Assembly (NCBI RefSeq): GCF_019331795.1
Contig: NZ_JAHPZL010000007.1
Coordinates: 435,194-499,193 of the forward strand
DNA from: Austwickia sp. TVS 96-490-7B
Lineage (GTDB): Bacteria; Actinomycetota; Actinomycetes; Actinomycetales; Dermatophilaceae
Length of the DNA: 64,000 nucleotides
Direction of reading: 5' to 3'
In this document: piece by piece, positions 41,231 to 50,414 of the stretch
Layout: every line of letters starts with the position of its first letter
How positions within the stretch are numbered: position 1 is the first letter of the stretch
Program-made: the position numbers and the translations under genes
The notes under the pieces: model-generated
Database searches by the model: none
The model's input: only the letters and a program-made list of their open reading frames with translations
Told to the model about the DNA's origin: nothing

Positions 41231-42499
41231 ATGTCCGCACAGGTCGACGTCCAGGCGCTTGCCGCCGCCGCCCCGGAAGCTCAACGCCGGTACGCCGAGT
41301 TCCTCACTGCTGGAATGAAGCTGGACTTGACTCGTGGCAAACCGTGCCTGGCCCAACTGAATCTGTCCGAGGCGATGCTAGCCCTGCCCGGCGACGGGGA
41401 ACATGCCACCAGCGAAGAAGGCGACCTGCGCAACTACGGTGGGGCGCCCAAAGGGCTGCACCAGCTGCGCGACATGTTTGCGCCACTCCTGGATGTCCCG
41501 GTCGATCAACTCGTTGCCCGCGACAATGCCTCCTTGGCGTTGATGCACCTCTGCGTGGCCAGTTCGTTCTTCCACACTGTGCCTGGCGGCACCGCGCCAT
41601 GGCGTCCCGGTGAGGTCACCTTCCTCGCGCCCAGCCCCGGATATGACCGTCACTTTGCTATCTGTGACGAACTGGGAGTGCGCCTGCGGACGGTCGCAAT
41701 GACCGAAGACGGACCCGACATGGACGAGGTCGAGGCGCTGGTGGCAGACGACCCCACGATCAAAGGCATCTGGTGCGTGCCGAAGTACAGCAATCCCACC
41801 GGGGTCACCTACTCCGACGAGACCGTACGTCGGCTCGCGACCATGCCCACCGCCGCCGCCGATTTCCGGATCTACTGGGACAACGCCTACGCCGTGCACC
41901 ACCTTGAGGACCAGCACGACGACCTGTTGGCCATCCTGCCCGAGTGTGAAGCTGCTGGCCATCGCGACCGGGTGTTCATGTTTGCCTCCACGTCAAAGAT
42001 CACCTTCCCCGGCGCAGGCGTCTCTTTCTTCGCGTCATCTCCCGCCAATGTTGCGTGGTTCCTGGCCCGCGATGTCGCCCGCTCTATCGGACCTGACAAG
42101 CTCAACCAGCTCCGTCATCTGCGCTTTTTCACTGACACTGCCGGGGTCAGCTCGCACATGGACGCGCACCGGATGCTCATCGCCCCGAAATTCACCGCCA
42201 CGATCGACGCCTTAGACACCGATCTCGGCGCCCTCGGCGTGGCCTCATGGACCCGCCCGCGAGGCGGGTACTTCATCAGTCTCGACGTGGTGCCTGGCAC
42301 AGCACGACGCGTGGTCGAACTCGCCAAGGCCGCCGGAGTCGCACTCACCCCCGCCGGGGCGACGTACCCCGGTGGCGTAGACCCGCACGACGCGAATATC
42401 CGTATCGCCCCGACCTTCCCCACCACTGCGGATCTGCAGCAAGCGATGGCCGTTCTCACCACCTGCGTGATCATCGCAGCTGCAGAACAGCTCCTCTAA
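41231..42499 (+). CDS. aspartate aminotransferase, MocR-like Ic subgroup (Asp_aminotransf family)
   Basis: A 422-residue PLP enzyme similar to the aspartate aminotransferase of corynebacteria rather than to AspC. Landmarks are MKLDLTRGKPCLAQLNLS, LRNYGGAPKGLHQLRDMFAP, KYSNPTGVTYSDE, IYWDNAYAVHHL and the PLP lysine in FASTSKITFPGAGVSFFA; C-terminal IRIAPTFPTTADLQQA. The reaction is oxaloacetate plus glutamate to aspartate plus 2-oxoglutarate. ATG 41231 has GGAGG ten bases upstream (41220-41224). A 13-bp hairpin follows. The gene is divergent from the amidase. Confidence 0.9.
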   Translation: MSAQVDVQALAAAAPEAQRRYAEFLTAGMKLDLTRGKPCLAQLNLSEAMLALPGDGEHATSEEGDLRNYGGAPKGLHQLRDMFAPLLDVPVDQLVARDNASLALMHLCVASSFFHTVPGGTAPWRPGEVTFLAPSPGYDRHFAICDELGVRLRTVAMTEDGPDMDEVEALVADDPTIKGIWCVPKYSNPTGVTYSDETVRRLATMPTAAADFRIYWDNAYAVHHLEDQHDDLLAILPECEAAGHRDRVFMFASTSKITFPGAGVSFFASSPANVAWFLARDVARSIGPDKLNQLRHLRFFTDTAGVSSHMDAHRMLIAPKFTATIDALDTDLGALGVASWTRPRGGYFISLDVVPGTARRVVELAKAAGVALTPAGATYPGGVDPHDANIRIAPTFPTTADLQQAMAVLTTCVIIAAAEQLL

Positions 42500-42515
42500 T
42501 CGGCCACGAATCCGC

Positions 42516-42553
42516 TCCGCCGCGGTGGGTGATCCGCCGTCCACCGCGGCGGA
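42516..42553 (+). terminator. hairpin terminator
   Basis: TCCGCCGCGGTGG / CCACCGCGGCGGA, a 13-bp stem with a 12-base loop, lies 17 nt after the aspartate aminotransferase stop. Confidence 0.85.
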
Positions 42554-42684
42554 CCGGTCATCGGCTTTTCCCGACCGCCTGTCGACGACCCTGACCAGAT
42601 CCAGCGATCCACAGCGACAACCCCCTCGCTGCCCGCCCTGCGACGGCGCTACCCTCCAGACCTTCAACGAGGAAGGGAGGGCCG

Positions 42685-45246
42685 ATGCCGTCCGCAACCA
42701 TCACCCAAGCGGAACCGACACTCAGCGCCGGAAGCATGACGATCGTCCTGCTCGTAGGCCTGATCGCGCTCGCTGCGCTCGGCGTCGGAGCCGTTTTCAG
42801 ACACCAAGTCCTCATTGCGGACTCCGGCACCGCCCGCATGATCGAGATCGCCGCTGCCGTCCAGGAAGGGGCCGCGGCTTACCTGCGTCGTCAGATGCGC
42901 ACCCTCGCTCTCTTTGTCGCTCTCGTTTTTGGGCTACTTTTCCTGCTGCCCGCTGATGACTGGACTATCCGCACCGGTCGCAGCGTGTTCTTCGTCATCG
43001 GCGCGACCTTTTCCGCCGCTATCGGTTATCTCGGCATGACTCTCGCCGTCCAAGCGAACGTCCGGGTCGCTGCTGCTGCCCGCTGTGGTCTGCGAGCACC
43101 TGGTTTTCGGCTGGCTGTGCGCACTGGTGGCGCCGTCGGCATGGCGACTGTTGGCCTGGGGCTTCTCGGCGCAGCACTTGTCGTGGCGCTCTTCCGTGAA
43201 CAAGCACCTGCTGTCCTCGAAGGATTTGGATTTGGGGCTGCCCTGTTGGCGATGTTCATGCGGGTCGGCGGTGGCATCTTCACTAAAGCGGCCGATGTCG
43301 GCGCTGACCTTGTCGGCAAAGTCGAACACGGCATCCCCGAGGATGATCCACGCAATGCAGCGACCATCGCTGACAACGTCGGTGACAACGTCGGTGATTG
43401 CGCGGGCATGGCCGCCGACCTCTTCGAAAGTTACGCCGTGACCTTGGTGGCCGCGCTCATCCTGGGCAAAGCAGCTTTCGGCGAGCACGGCATGGTTTTC
43501 CCGCTGATTGTTCCCGCCATCGGGGCCATCACCGCTGTCCTCGGGGTGATGACCACCCGGCTACGCGGGCAGGAAAACGGATTGGCCGCCATCAACCGTG
43601 GCTTCCTCGTCGCCGCATTCGTCTCCGCGGTCAGCTGTGCGGTCGCCGCCTATCTTGCGCTCCCCGACAGTTTTGCTGCGCTCCATGGCGCCTCCCCGCA
43701 GGTGGCAACCCTAGATCGAGACCCCCGGATGGTGTCCTTCCTCGCGGTCCTCCTGGGTATCGCGCTGGCGGCGGTCATCCTCACCATCACCGGACATTTC
43801 ACCGGCACCGAAGGTGAACCCACCCGCAACGTCGCGCGCACCTCCGTGACCGGTCCTGCCACTGTCGTCCTCGCTGGGATCGGCGTCGGCTTGGAATCTG
43901 CGGTCTATACCGCAGCCATCATCGGCATCGCCGTCTACGCCGCCTATCTCCTGGGTGGTGGATCAATCATCGTCTCCCTCTTCCTGATTGCACTTGCCGG
44001 TTGTGGTCTGCTCACCACTGTCGGAGTCATCGTCGCCATGGACACCTTCGGCCCGGTCAGCGACAACGCTCAAGGCATCGCCGAGATGTCCGGAGACATC
44101 GATGAGGCTGGCGCCCAGGTGCTCACCGAACTCGACGCCGTCGGCAACACCACCAAAGCCATAACCAAGGGCATCGCCATCGCTACTGCGGTGCTCGCGG
44201 CGACCGCCCTGTTCGGCTCGTACAACGATGCCGTCACTGCAGCCCTGACCACAGCTGGACAGGCCACCGCGTCGGCCGCTTCGTCGTACTCGATCGTGGA
44301 ACCACCAACCCTCGTCGGCTTGATTGCTGGCGCTGCGGTGGTCTTCTTGTTTTCTGGATTGGCCATTGACGCGGTCACTCGCGCCGCAGGTGCGATCGTG
44401 CTGGAGGTACGACGACAGTTCCGAGACCACCCGGGCATCATGGCTGGCACCGAGCGACCCGAATATGGACGCGTGGTGGACATCTGCACCCGTGACTCGT
44501 TGCGGGAACTCGCTACTCCGGGGTTGTTGGCGGCGTTCTCCCCCGTTGTCATCGGTTTTGGCCTGGGATTTGGGGCATTGGCGGGATTTCTCGCTGGTGC
44601 CATCGGCGCCGGAGTTCTGATGGCGGTTTTCCTCGCTAACTCTGGTGGCGCGTGGGATAACGCGAAGAAAATCGTCGAAGACGGCGCGCACGGTGGCAAA
44701 GGATCCCAAGCGCATGCTGCCACCGTGATCGGGGACACCGTCGGAGACCCGTTCAAGGACACTGCGGGTCCGGCGATCAACCCGTTGCTGAAGGTGATGA
44801 ACCTGGTGGCAGTGCTGATTGCGCCCGCCGTGGTGCACATGTCTATTGGTCCTGATGCCAGTCTCTGGTGGCGGCTACTCATCGCCGCAGCAGCAGCTGG
44901 GGTGGTGGTCTTGGCCGTTGACCGGTCCCGTTTCCGCGCCACTCAGAAGCTGCCCGAAGTGGAATCTGCTGTCGATGAGGTCGGACCCAACGTGCCCTTC
45001 CTGCATGCCGTCCCGGACTATCCGTTATTGCAACCGCGGGTGCCGCATTTGCGTCATCTCCCGCACGAGAACGGGGCCGCCACCCTGCTCTCCGGGGCCG
45101 GTGCACTCACATCCACCAGGTCACAGCACAGCGCGAGCAGCACCATGATCGAAGGGCCAGGAGGACCAACACCTTTCCCGGACCCGCCTGCCCACGATGT
45201 CGGGTCGCATTTCACTGACCGTGAACGCCGAGGCGACCGGCCCTGA
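42685..45246 (+). CDS. hppA: membrane-bound proton-translocating pyrophosphatase, canonical type
   Basis: An 853-residue integral membrane pump using PPi hydrolysis to move H+. All canonical motifs are present: GGGIFTKAADVGADLVGKVE, IPEDDPRNAATIADNVGDNV with GDCAGMAADLFESY, MDTFGPVSDNAQGIAEMS, and NSGGAWDNAKKIVEDG with GDTVGDPFKDTAGPAINPL. Lys in GNTTKAI predicts K+-independence. After the last helix (AAAAAGVVVLAVDRSRF) is a polar tail of about 120 residues, rich in Pro and His, absent from typical enzymes. ATG 42685 is preceded by GAGGAAGGGAGG. It differs strongly from the copy at 32861, so the two are not a recent duplication. A 32-nt palindrome follows. Confidence 0.96.
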   Translation: MPSATITQAEPTLSAGSMTIVLLVGLIALAALGVGAVFRHQVLIADSGTARMIEIAAAVQEGAAAYLRRQMRTLALFVALVFGLLFLLPADDWTIRTGRSVFFVIGATFSAAIGYLGMTLAVQANVRVAAAARCGLRAPGFRLAVRTGGAVGMATVGLGLLGAALVVALFREQAPAVLEGFGFGAALLAMFMRVGGGIFTKAADVGADLVGKVEHGIPEDDPRNAATIADNVGDNVGDCAGMAADLFESYAVTLVAALILGKAAFGEHGMVFPLIVPAIGAITAVLGVMTTRLRGQENGLAAINRGFLVAAFVSAVSCAVAAYLALPDSFAALHGASPQVATLDRDPRMVSFLAVLLGIALAAVILTITGHFTGTEGEPTRNVARTSVTGPATVVLAGIGVGLESAVYTAAIIGIAVYAAYLLGGGSIIVSLFLIALAGCGLLTTVGVIVAMDTFGPVSDNAQGIAEMSGDIDEAGAQVLTELDAVGNTTKAITKGIAIATAVLAATALFGSYNDAVTAALTTAGQATASAASSYSIVEPPTLVGLIAGAAVVFLFSGLAIDAVTRAAGAIVLEVRRQFRDHPGIMAGTERPEYGRVVDICTRDSLRELATPGLLAAFSPVVIGFGLGFGALAGFLAGAIGAGVLMAVFLANSGGAWDNAKKIVEDGAHGGKGSQAHAATVIGDTVGDPFKDTAGPAINPLLKVMNLVAVLIAPAVVHMSIGPDASLWWRLLIAAAAAGVVVLAVDRSRFRATQKLPEVESAVDEVGPNVPFLHAVPDYPLLQPRVPHLRHLPHENGAATLLSGAGALTSTRSQHSASSTMIEGPGGPTPFPDPPAHDVGSHFTDRERRGDRP

Positions 45247-45274
45247 CCGATCAGCTGACAGTAGCCAAGCAGGA

Positions 45275-45306
45275 GGGTGGTCCCAGCGTCGACGCTGGGA
45301 CCACCC
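45275..45306 (+). terminator. perfect 32-nt palindrome, probable terminator
   Basis: GGGTGGTCCCAGCGTC is followed immediately by its reverse complement, beginning 28 nt after the second pyrophosphatase stop. Confidence 0.8.
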
Positions 45307-45363
45307 TTCCGGATGCCAGCTCGGGTGTGCAGCCTCGCTGGGGCAGTTACCGTGGAAGGCATC

Positions 45364-46248
45364 ATGAGTGAATCTGCCCGACGCACGCTGTTGTTCGTGC
45401 ACGCCCATCCAGACGACGAGACCTTGGCGACCGGGGTGACGCTAGCGCAACGGGTCCTCGACGGTGACGACGTGCACGTGCTCACCATGACCCTCGGAGA
45501 CGAAGGGGAGATCATCCCAGCTGATCTGGCCCACCACGCCGCTGATCAACAGGACACGCTCGGTTCCTACCGACGCGGCGAGCTTGCCGCTGCGATGACA
45601 GCGATCGGCGCAACTAGTCATGTCCTCGGCGAGACCGACACCGGGACAGCGACGTACCGTGACTCAGGCATGGCTGGCACCCCCTCCATGGAGCACCCGC
45701 GAGCGCTGTGCGGCGCGCCCTTAGCTCAGGTCGGAGCCGCCATCGGAGCTGTGCTCGCTGAACTCGCCCCTGATGTCGTGGTCACCTATGACCCTCGAGG
45801 TGGCTACGATCATCCTGACCATCTGCGTACCCACCAGGCGACCTGTGTCGCCGTCGCTGCCCTTCCTCCTGACCGCCGTCCCGCGTTGTGGGCGGTGGTC
45901 GTCGATCAGGACCAAGCTCGACAAGACCGGGCCTGGCTCAGCGAACACGCTCCTAGCGATCGTGACCTCATCCTGCTGGCTCAAGACGATCCCTATCCAC
46001 CGGGAGTCGTCCCCAGCGCGATGATCAGCTGGAAAGTCACCGGATCGCCGCAGGCCCTGGACCGCCGAGATGCCGCGCTGCGCGCTCACGCTACTCAAGT
46101 CCAGCTCGGGGCGGGCTGGCATGCGCTGTCTAATCACATCGCTGCCCGATCCGGGGACACTGAGTGCTATGTCCGCCTTGACCCAGACACCACCGAACTC
46201 GTCCCGGCCGTCCCTGGGGAGGAGATCAACCCATGTCTGGCACCGTGA
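45364..46248 (+). CDS. mshB: N-acetyl-glucosaminyl-inositol deacetylase (mycothiol biosynthesis, MshB)
   Basis: A 294-residue zinc deacetylase (LmbE/PIG-L fold) that makes GlcN-Ins, the second step of mycothiol synthesis in the cytosol. Zinc and base motifs are LLFVHAHPDDETLATG and the distal HPDH in RGGYDHPDHLRTHQA. MTLGDEGEIIPADLAH and ELAAAMTAIGATSHVLGE are typical of MshB over the Mca paralogue. ATG 45364 has GGAAGG four bases upstream. The stop overlaps the flavin reductase start by 16 nt, so mshB, flavin reductase and VanW form one operon. The presence of mycothiol synthesis supports an actinobacterial host. Confidence 0.92.
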   Translation: MSESARRTLLFVHAHPDDETLATGVTLAQRVLDGDDVHVLTMTLGDEGEIIPADLAHHAADQQDTLGSYRRGELAAAMTAIGATSHVLGETDTGTATYRDSGMAGTPSMEHPRALCGAPLAQVGAAIGAVLAELAPDVVVTYDPRGGYDHPDHLRTHQATCVAVAALPPDRRPALWAVVVDQDQARQDRAWLSEHAPSDRDLILLAQDDPYPPGVVPSAMISWKVTGSPQALDRRDAALRAHATQVQLGAGWHALSNHIAARSGDTECYVRLDPDTTELVPAVPGEEINPCLAP

Positions 46249-46808
46249 CCGGACATCGTGACATTGAGGGTGGCTCTCTGCGCGATGTCCAACCGCCCAT
46301 TGAGGGTGGACTCGGCCCCTCCGGAGTGGATACAGCCCTTTTTCGACGGGTGTTTGGTCGGTTTGCCACCGGCGTGACTGTGATGACCACCAGGGTCGGT
46401 GATCACGATGTCGCGATGACCGCGAATTCCGTCACCTCAGTGTCGATCGAACCGCTGCAGGTCTTGGCGTGTGTCCATGTCGACGCGCGATTCCACGACG
46501 CCGTCCTGGACAGCGGAGTCTGGGGGGTCAGCATCCTTACAGCAGATGCACGAAGCACCGCTGACCTGCTTGCCGTGCGCGGACGCCCCCTCCTCGGGCA
46601 GCTCGATCTGATTGCCCACCGACAGGGACCAGCCACCGGCGTGGCGCTCCTCGACGGGGCACTCGCCCACCTGGAATGCCGCACCACTGCCGTGTATCCC
46701 GCTGGTGACCATGACATCGTGGTCGGGGAGGTCCTCGCCCTGGACGCGCCTGATCGCCCCGGCGATGCGCTGATCTTTTATCGCGGGGAATATCGGAGCT
46801 TGCCATGA
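46233..46808 (+). CDS. flavin reductase domain protein
   Basis: A 191-residue FMN-binding split-barrel protein of the flavin reductase family. After a 35-residue N-terminal extension come FRRVFGRFATGVTVMTTRVG, MTANSVTSVSIEPLQVLACV (flavin-binding core), SGVWGVSILTADARSTADL and DHDIVVGEVLALDAPDRPGD. It probably reduces FMN/FAD with NAD(P)H, possibly for a monooxygenase elsewhere. ATG 46233 overlaps mshB by 16 nt and its TGA overlaps the VanW ATG (ATGA), indicating translational coupling through the three genes. A role with mycothiol is not implied by the sequence. Confidence 0.88.
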   Translation: MSGTVTGHRDIEGGSLRDVQPPIEGGLGPSGVDTALFRRVFGRFATGVTVMTTRVGDHDVAMTANSVTSVSIEPLQVLACVHVDARFHDAVLDSGVWGVSILTADARSTADLLAVRGRPLLGQLDLIAHRQGPATGVALLDGALAHLECRTTAVYPAGDHDIVVGEVLALDAPDRPGDALIFYRGEYRSLP

Positions 46809-48721
46809 GGGTGCCGCTGCCGAGGTGGCGCCGACCCGGCCCGGAATCTGGAGTGCCTCCGCCGACAGATCTGGACTCCGAGGAGACCGGTGTGCGGCAG
46901 ACTCACCGGTTTTTCAGGAGGCGAGGTGCTGCATCGGCGGCGCCACCGGAGGCGGGACCGGTGGCTGAGGACGCAGCAGGGGAGGAGGGCACATCGGGGG
47001 TGGGGGGCGGGGGAGACGTCGAGCCAACACCGTCTAAGACGGGCCACAGCAGCCAGGACACCGCATCACGCCCGCGGTGGCGCCGCACCGTCATGATCGC
47101 TCTGAGCGCGATAGCGCTCGTCATGACCGCATACCTCGCAGTGGCCTGGTATGCCTGCTCCCGTATCCCTGACCGAGCGACTGCCGGAGGGATTTCCATT
47201 GGCGGCATGGATCTTCCGGCAGCACGACAGCAGTTGATCTCCCACGCGCCGCAGATCGAAGCACGCCCCATGACAGTCGACTTCGATGGCACCGGCATCG
47301 ACATCATCCCGGGGCGTAGCGGTCTACATCTGGACCCCGATGACACCGTGGCGGCGGCCACCCGTTTCACTGTGGCGCCCTGGGATGTGGTGCGTCGTCT
47401 CCGTGGGGTCCTTGACATCCCGTGGGAGACCGACCTGGACCGACCCACTGTGGCTGCGGCCATCCGTGCTGCAGGCTCCGGTCAGGAGTGGGAGGTCCGT
47501 GAAGGTGCCATCGGTTTTCCCGACGGCAGCGTCATCTCTGAACGACCTCGGGCCGGTCGGCGTATCGACATTGAGGCGACGTTAGATGCGATCAAGGCGG
47601 CCTGGCCAGCGTCTGTGGTCCATGGTCGGATCCGCACTGTCGAGCCGCAGATCAACCCCACTGATTTTGACAGTGCGCTCAACGACGTCGCCCGGAAAGC
47701 TGTCGCTGGTCCGCTGCGAATCACCGTGGAGAACAGGTCGGCCCAGGTGGCTCCGGCCCAGCTGGCTCCGGCATTGTCGATGGTCGCGGATGGGGGGACT
47801 CTCACCTTGTCTGTCGATCCTGACCCGCTCGCTGACGCCATCGTGAAGGCCCTTCCTCAGGTCGAACGAGCCGCCGTACCAGCTCGTTTCCGTATTGATA
47901 ACGGCAGTCCGGTGATAGTGCGGGATGTGCCTGGTCGCGTGGTGGATCGTACGGCGGCAGCTGCTGCGGTGCTCAAAGCCCTGACCACCGGCTCCCGTGA
48001 GGCGAACGTGCCGTTGACGGAGCGTGCGGCTGCCGTGACCGCCGATACCTTGAGGGGGTATCGGATCACCCACGAATTGGCACGAGCGCAGGCCACGCTG
48101 AGCAGCGATACGCCTTCCGCGATGATGGCCAATGCGGCCCGGGCGGCGACACTGATCGATGGCCGGGTCATCGCCCCCGGCGACCGGTTCTCCTTCAACG
48201 ATGTCGTCGGGGAACGCAGCGCCGCCCGGGGCTTCCAGGTCGTCAATAACCCCCCACCTGGTGCCGGGGATGATGACGCTGGCGTCGCACGCACCGCCTC
48301 CGCGCTCTTTGAAGCGGCATTCCGTGGGGGTCTGGAGCTGGGGCCGCGCCGAGGTCATGGCGCCTATCTGCCAGGACTCACCGCTGGTCTGGACGCTGTT
48401 GCTGCCACAGGAGGTTCAGACGTCACGTTCACCGCTGACGCCTCCGGTGGGGTCCTCCTCACCACCACTGTCAACGGTGCCACTATCGAAGTTGTCCTGT
48501 GGGGACGGTCTGGGATCGCCACCGAGGTCACCGCTACCACCAGCAACACCAGTCGTCCGTCACCTGTCACGGCCAGGGGTGGTGGTTGCGTCGCACGTCC
48601 GACATTGCCTGGCTTTGACATCGAGGTACGTCGTACCGTCACCGCAGACGGGGCTGTGCCGCGCCGCGACTCTGTGACCACCCGTTACGCCGCGGTCCCG
48701 GGGGTTGCCTGCCCGTCCTGA
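46805..48721 (+). CDS. VanW-family membrane-anchored protein
   Basis: A 638-residue protein. The N-terminal 95 residues are cytoplasmic and rich in Pro, Arg and Gly; a single membrane helix follows (TVMIALSAIALVMTAYLAVAW), then an extracellular part with tandem peptidoglycan-binding-4-like domains (GGISIGGMDLPAARQQLISH onward) and a C-terminal VanW domain: DRFSFNDVVGERSAARGFQVV (in part), DDAGVARTASALFEAAFRGG and LELGPRRGHGAYLPG. VanW proteins accompany cell-wall functions but their activity is unknown. ATG 46805 overlaps the flavin reductase stop. In many actinobacteria similar genes stand next to mshB, consistent with this operon; that is from general knowledge. Confidence 0.9.
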   Translation: MRVPLPRWRRPGPESGVPPPTDLDSEETGVRQTHRFFRRRGAASAAPPEAGPVAEDAAGEEGTSGVGGGGDVEPTPSKTGHSSQDTASRPRWRRTVMIALSAIALVMTAYLAVAWYACSRIPDRATAGGISIGGMDLPAARQQLISHAPQIEARPMTVDFDGTGIDIIPGRSGLHLDPDDTVAAATRFTVAPWDVVRRLRGVLDIPWETDLDRPTVAAAIRAAGSGQEWEVREGAIGFPDGSVISERPRAGRRIDIEATLDAIKAAWPASVVHGRIRTVEPQINPTDFDSALNDVARKAVAGPLRITVENRSAQVAPAQLAPALSMVADGGTLTLSVDPDPLADAIVKALPQVERAAVPARFRIDNGSPVIVRDVPGRVVDRTAAAAAVLKALTTGSREANVPLTERAAAVTADTLRGYRITHELARAQATLSSDTPSAMMANAARAATLIDGRVIAPGDRFSFNDVVGERSAARGFQVVNNPPPGAGDDDAGVARTASALFEAAFRGGLELGPRRGHGAYLPGLTAGLDAVAATGGSDVTFTADASGGVLLTTTVNGATIEVVLWGRSGIATEVTATTSNTSRPSPVTARGGGCVARPTLPGFDIEVRRTVTADGAVPRRDSVTTRYAAVPGVACPS

Positions 48722-48850
48722 CGGTTCCAGAGACTCCCCAGCGAGCCCTCCGACCGATCAGGCTCACCGGTCAACCGACGAACAGCCCGTGGAGTTCGTG
48801 CCGACGCGGTACTGTGTCTGGCGTCAGACCAGCCCAGGAGGACCGATCCC

Positions 48851-49171
48851 ATGACGTACGTCATCGCCCAGCCTTGCGTCGATGTGAAGGACAAGGCCTG
48901 CATCGAGGAGTGCCCGGTCGACTGCATCTACGAAGGCGAGCGCTCCCTCTACATCCACCCCGACGAGTGCGTTGACTGTGGCGCCTGCGAGCCGGTGTGC
49001 CCCACCGAGGCCATCTTCTACGAAGACGACGTGCCGGGTCAGTGGAGTGACTACACCGCGGCCAATGCCGAATTCTTCGACGACCTCGGCAGCCCTGGTG
49101 GCGCGGCCAAGCTCGGCAAGATCGGCAAGGATCACGCGTTGATCACCGCGCTGCCCCCGCAGGGAGAGTGA
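48851..49171 (+). CDS. fdxA: seven-iron ferredoxin FdxA
   Basis: A 106-residue soluble electron carrier with one [3Fe-4S] and one [4Fe-4S] cluster. The cysteine pattern is MTYVIAQPCVDVKDKACIEE (in part) with CPVDCIYEG and DECVDCGACEPVCPTEAIFY. The C-terminal segment (GQWSDYTAANAEFFDDLGSP) is the standard actinobacterial FdxA tail. ATG 48851 has AGGAGG 11 bases upstream. Its stop overlaps the dapC GTG by 4 nt, a linkage conserved in actinobacteria. Possible partners include P450s and the NfnB-NfnA-like fusion of this window, by inference only. Confidence 0.96.
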   Translation: MTYVIAQPCVDVKDKACIEECPVDCIYEGERSLYIHPDECVDCGACEPVCPTEAIFYEDDVPGQWSDYTAANAEFFDDLGSPGGAAKLGKIGKDHALITALPPQGE

Positions 49172-50361
49172 GCAGTTTAACCAGGTCAGCGGGTGGATCG
49201 CGTCCCGGCGCGAATCCACCCGCTGATCCTTTCGGGCTGCCTGATTTTCCGTGGGACACGATCGCGCCGTACCGTGCCCGCGCTCAGGAGCATCCGGAGG
49301 GGATCGTTGACCTGTCCGTGGGAACCCCGGTCGATCCGACTCCGCTGGTGATCCAGCAGGCGTTGGTCGCGGCTGCTGACGCCCCTGCGTATCCGCAGAC
49401 ATATGGCACTGCGGCACTTCGAGAAGCAGTGGTGCACTGGTTTGCTCGTCGTCGAGGCGTCCCTGATCTGGATCCGGCGGGTGTGCTTCCTACGATCGGC
49501 AGCAAGGAACTCGTGGCCTGGTTGCCTCTGCTGCTGGGGATTGGTCGCGGTCAGTCGGTGGCTTTCCCCGCAGTTGCTTATCCGACGTACGACGTAGGCG
49601 CCCGTCTGGCCGGTGCGACTCCGGTGCCATTCCACGGGTTGACCGAATTGGGGCCAGCGGGTACGGCGACCGCACCGGCACTGGTCTGGGTGAATAGTCC
49701 TGGCAACCCCACCGGAAAGGTGCTCGGGGTGGAGCATCTGCGCAAGGTGGTCAGCTGGGCGAGACACCGTGGCGCGATGGTCGTCAGCGATGAATGTTAT
49801 GCCGAGCTGGATTGGCGCGAAGAAGTCCCGGACGGCACGGTTGGCATCCCTGGGGCGGTGCCCAGTCTTCTCGATCCCAGGGTGTGCGACGGCGATCACC
49901 GCGGGCTATTGGTCAGCTATTCACTGAGCAAACAGTCCAACCTTGCGGGATACCGGGCCGCCTTCTTGGCGGGCGATCCTGCAGTGGTGGCGCGGCTTCT
50001 GGAAGTGCGGAAGCACGCTGGGATGATGATGCCGACTCCGGTGCAGGCGGCGATGCGGGCGGCCTTGATGGACGACCAGCATGTGGCTGAACAGCGGGAT
50101 CGCTATGCGGCTCGCCGGTCGGTGCTCCTCCCCGCTGTGCTCGACGCAGGTTTTGAGCTGCACGACTCGGAAGCGGGTCTGTATCTGTGGGTGACTCGGG
50201 GTGAGGACTGTCTGCAGACTCTGGGTTGGCTGGCTGACCGAGGCATCCTCGCAGCGCCGGGGACGTTTTATGGCACGAGATCGGCGGAGTTCGTCCGGAT
50301 CGCGTTGACCGCGCCAGATGAGCGGATCGCGGCAGCGGCGGCCAGGCTGACCGCGAAGTGA
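49168..50361 (+). CDS. dapC: succinyldiaminopimelate transaminase DapC
   Basis: A 397-residue PLP aminotransferase of the lysine/meso-DAP succinylase pathway. Features are LPDFPWDTIAPYRARAQEHP, DLSVGTPVDPTPLVIQQAL, NSPGNPTGKVLG, SDECYAELDWREEVPDG and the PLP lysine in LVSYSLSKQSNLAGYRAAFL. GTG 49168 overlaps fdxA (GTGA). The fdxA-dapC pair plus nearby dapD and dapE supports this assignment over a general aminotransferase: dapD and dapE lie 1-3 kb downstream, divergent from each other. A 14-bp hairpin ends the transcript and faces the convergent gene at 50415. Confidence 0.92.
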   Translation: MSSLTRSAGGSRPGANPPADPFGLPDFPWDTIAPYRARAQEHPEGIVDLSVGTPVDPTPLVIQQALVAAADAPAYPQTYGTAALREAVVHWFARRRGVPDLDPAGVLPTIGSKELVAWLPLLLGIGRGQSVAFPAVAYPTYDVGARLAGATPVPFHGLTELGPAGTATAPALVWVNSPGNPTGKVLGVEHLRKVVSWARHRGAMVVSDECYAELDWREEVPDGTVGIPGAVPSLLDPRVCDGDHRGLLVSYSLSKQSNLAGYRAAFLAGDPAVVARLLEVRKHAGMMMPTPVQAAMRAALMDDQHVAEQRDRYAARRSVLLPAVLDAGFELHDSEAGLYLWVTRGEDCLQTLGWLADRGILAAPGTFYGTRSAEFVRIALTAPDERIAAAAARLTAK

Positions 50362-50369
50362 TCTGTTGT

Positions 50370-50409
50370 GGTGGTGGGTCCGGCCTCGATGAGGACCGGA
50401 CCCACCACC
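50370..50409. terminator. bidirectional hairpin terminator
   Basis: A 14-bp perfect stem GGTGGTGGGTCCGG / CCGGACCCACCACC lies between the convergent stops of dapC and the gene at 50415. Confidence 0.88.
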
Positions 50410-50414
50410 GGGGG

